Shown here: piece by piece, positions 62,927 to 64,000 of the stretch | Layout of the letters: each line of letters opens with the position of its first letter | How positions within the stretch are numbered: position 1 is the stretch's first letter | Assembly: GCF_902506535.1 (NCBI RefSeq) | Contig: NZ_LR733824.1 | Span: 596,317 to 660,316, forward strand | Direction: 5' to 3' | Origin: Pseudomonas sp. 8Z | Lineage (GTDB): Bacteria; Pseudomonadota; Gammaproteobacteria; Pseudomonadales; Pseudomonadaceae | Length of the DNA: 64,000 nucleotides | Program-made: the position numbers and the translations under genes | Notes under the pieces: generated by a model | Told to the model about the DNA's origin: nothing | The model's database searches: none | Seen by the model: the letters and a program-made list of their open reading frames with translations, nothing else

Positions 62927-63511
62927 ATGATCGAAGTCCCCGCCTCTGCCATTACAGGCTCTTTAAGGGTTGGCCTACAGGTTGTTAGCAACTACAAGCG
63001 GCCAGTGCTTGAGGTATATCATCAGGTTTGCAACAGATTTGGCCCGGAGCAGGAGTTCGACATCCCTAACGGCTCTAATGGCGCACTTACAAAGCACAAG
63101 ACACGATTTCAAGATATTTTTATTCAGTTTACGCTCATAAACATTGGCGGCGTTCGCGCAGAAAATGTGAACATAACTATTGAGGGCAACTTAAAGCGAA
63201 ATTCTCCGAGAGAAACAATCGGAGGCCTCATAAATCAAACAGTCGCACAATTCGCGCCAGGTCAATCTCAACTTCTTTTTAAGTTCGACAATAACGATTT
63301 ACTTGAATACGCAGAAGGCGGCGGCCTGCCACTGGGCCTGAAGAACCAGACATTCACATTAAATATTTACTATGACGCGCCGCCGGGAATCATTAACTGG
63401 TTATTATCTTTACCAAACAAGCTGCGCGGTAAAAAGAGATTCCACACCTCGTACATTTTCTCACCAAACACAGTATCCGGCGATCTTCCTCCCCCAGAAT
63501 ATGTTGCATAG
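62927..63511 (+). CDS. Cassette gene 3: unknown protein
   Basis: A 194-residue AT-rich gene starting MIEVPASAITGSLRVGLQVV 9 bases after the attC core. Middle strands (FQDIFIQFTLINIGGVRAEN, then VNITIEGNLKRN) suggest an immunoglobulin-like or beta-sandwich domain with a C-terminal amphipathic part (NWLLSLPNKLRGKKRF). No signal peptide is evident. I recognise no family. It is complete, ending 3 bases before attC 3. Confidence 0.75.
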   Translation: MIEVPASAITGSLRVGLQVVSNYKRPVLEVYHQVCNRFGPEQEFDIPNGSNGALTKHKTRFQDIFIQFTLINIGGVRAENVNITIEGNLKRNSPRETIGGLINQTVAQFAPGQSQLLFKFDNNDLLEYAEGGGLPLGLKNQTFTLNIYYDAPPGIINWLLSLPNKLRGKKRFHTSYIFSPNTVSGDLPPPEYVA

Positions 63512-63514
63512 AAT

Positions 63515-63528
63515 GCCTAACAACTGGT
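63515..63528 (+). other. attC site 3, interrupted
   Basis: GCCTAACAACTGGT matches the first 14 bases of attC 1 and then the similarity stops. The rest of the site is displaced by the element that follows. Confidence 0.75.
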
Positions 63529-64000
63529 ATATGGACTCTCCCCACAAGTAGTGAGCAATAGCTTTTCGAACCTGTCGTCAGCGCGGTTGCATTCGTATAT
63601 CCGGCCTGTTGTGGGCGCTCACGCCCTGGCCATTCTGTAGTTCGCGCAGCGGGGGCCAAGCGTTCAATCGATCACGGGGATCACACTTGTTATCGGCCTT
63701 GTTCCGCTGCAGGACTCGCCTGTTCCGACAGTTTCGCTATTCACCACAACCACAAGAAAACCATCACACCTTTCTGATTACCCCCGCCGTCAGGCGGGCT
63801 TTACGCTCTGCCAATTGCCATTGAAGCGCCGCTCATGGCACCACACCGCCCAGCAGATCCGCACCAGTTTGTTGGCCAGGGCCACCGCTGCCTTGTTGTG
63901 GCCGATACGCTCTGCCGTCTGCACAGCCCAGCGCTGTAACTGCGTCAGCTTTTCCGGTGTACGGGCCTGGCAGCGTCGTGCTGCCAGCAAAGCTGCACGT
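63529..64000 (-). mobile_element. IS110/IS1111-type element inserted in attC (runs off window)
   Basis: It begins where attC 3 is cut and contains the 3' end of an IS110-family transposase on the minus strand, with a 260-base terminal region. IS1111-attC elements are known to target attC sites in pseudomonad integrons without a target duplication. The other end and the rest of attC 3 are outside the window. Confidence 0.75.
63790..64000 (-). CDS. IS110-family transposase, C-terminal fragment (partial)
   Basis: The visible 70 codons are open to the window edge. HNKAAVALANKLVRICWAVW and CHERRF match the C-terminal Transposase_20 region of IS110/IS1111 transposases, which have a DEDD RuvC-like N-terminal domain, here out of view. 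The stop is at 63790. Confidence 0.85.
   Translation of the reverse strand, partial: RAALLAARRCQARTPEKLTQLQRWAVQTAERIGHNKAAVALANKLVRICWAVWCHERRFNGNWQSVKPA

Overview
The window looks like the chromosome of a Pseudomonas, probably of the stutzeri/alcaligenes/mendocina type that carries chromosomal integron cassettes. The backbone is GC-rich. The gene order ybeY-phoH-miaB ... hemL-thiE-thiD-ladS-acyl-CoA dehydrogenase ... amn ... rluE-lrp-fieF-hrpB follows, as I recall it, the PA3982 to PA3961 stretch of P. aeruginosa PAO1. Several accessory blocks are set into this backbone.

Layout: (1) 1-12260, housekeeping genes: RNA maturation (ybeY, phoH, miaB), tetrapyrrole and thiamin synthesis (hemL, thiE, thiD), the LadS sensor kinase and an AidB-like flavoprotein. 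(2) 12269-25688, a complete type I-E CRISPR-Cas locus between the acyl-CoA dehydrogenase and a cobalamin riboswitch. Array 1 (15 repeats) is followed by a hicAB toxin-antitoxin pair, cas3, a Phd/PIN toxin-antitoxin pair, cas8e-cse2-cas7-cas5-cas6e, a KilA-N-domain gene, cas1, cas2 and array 2 (22 repeats). Three non-cas cargo units thus sit inside one defence locus, and one of them is tightly spaced within the cas operon. (3) 25737-34391, backbone again: riboswitch plus CbiM-like permease, amn, a PLP dehydratase with a divergent MocR regulator, a frameshifted alcohol dehydrogenase, rluE and an Lrp-type regulator. (4) 34445-35970, a short accessory segment with a hairpin-rich non-coding stretch, a terminator and a zeta-type toxin with a candidate antitoxin. 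(5) 36111-40170, fieF, a lipoprotein gene and hrpB.

(6) 40209-51034, amino-acid metabolism: lysine catabolism by davBA with a divergent AsnC-type regulator; a polar amino-acid ABC transporter next to a D-amino-acid dehydrogenase-like enzyme, an Asp/Glu-racemase-like enzyme and a LysR regulator; then an AraC regulator and a GGDEF protein with a degenerate active site. (7) 51492-58236, a probable phytate-phosphate scavenging unit: TonB-dependent receptor, lipoprotein beta-propeller phytase, and a dedicated TolQ/TolR/TonB energy module. (8) 58255-60305, an EEP-family phosphohydrolase and an SDR. (9) 60668-64000, an integron cassette array without a visible integrase: three small unknown cassette genes, two almost identical 76-bp attC sites, a third attC cut by an IS110/IS1111-type element that runs off the window, and an IS407-like IS3-family element inserted just after the first cassette gene.

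The observations most worth a second look are the KilA-N gene and the two toxin-antitoxin modules built into the I-E locus, a 12-bp motif shared by the cas3 and cas8e upstream regions (one copy reads as a sigma-54 promoter), the cassette array with its attC-targeting IS, the structured RNA near 34500-34700, and the phytate cluster. All calls come from reading sequence and translations; no database search was run.
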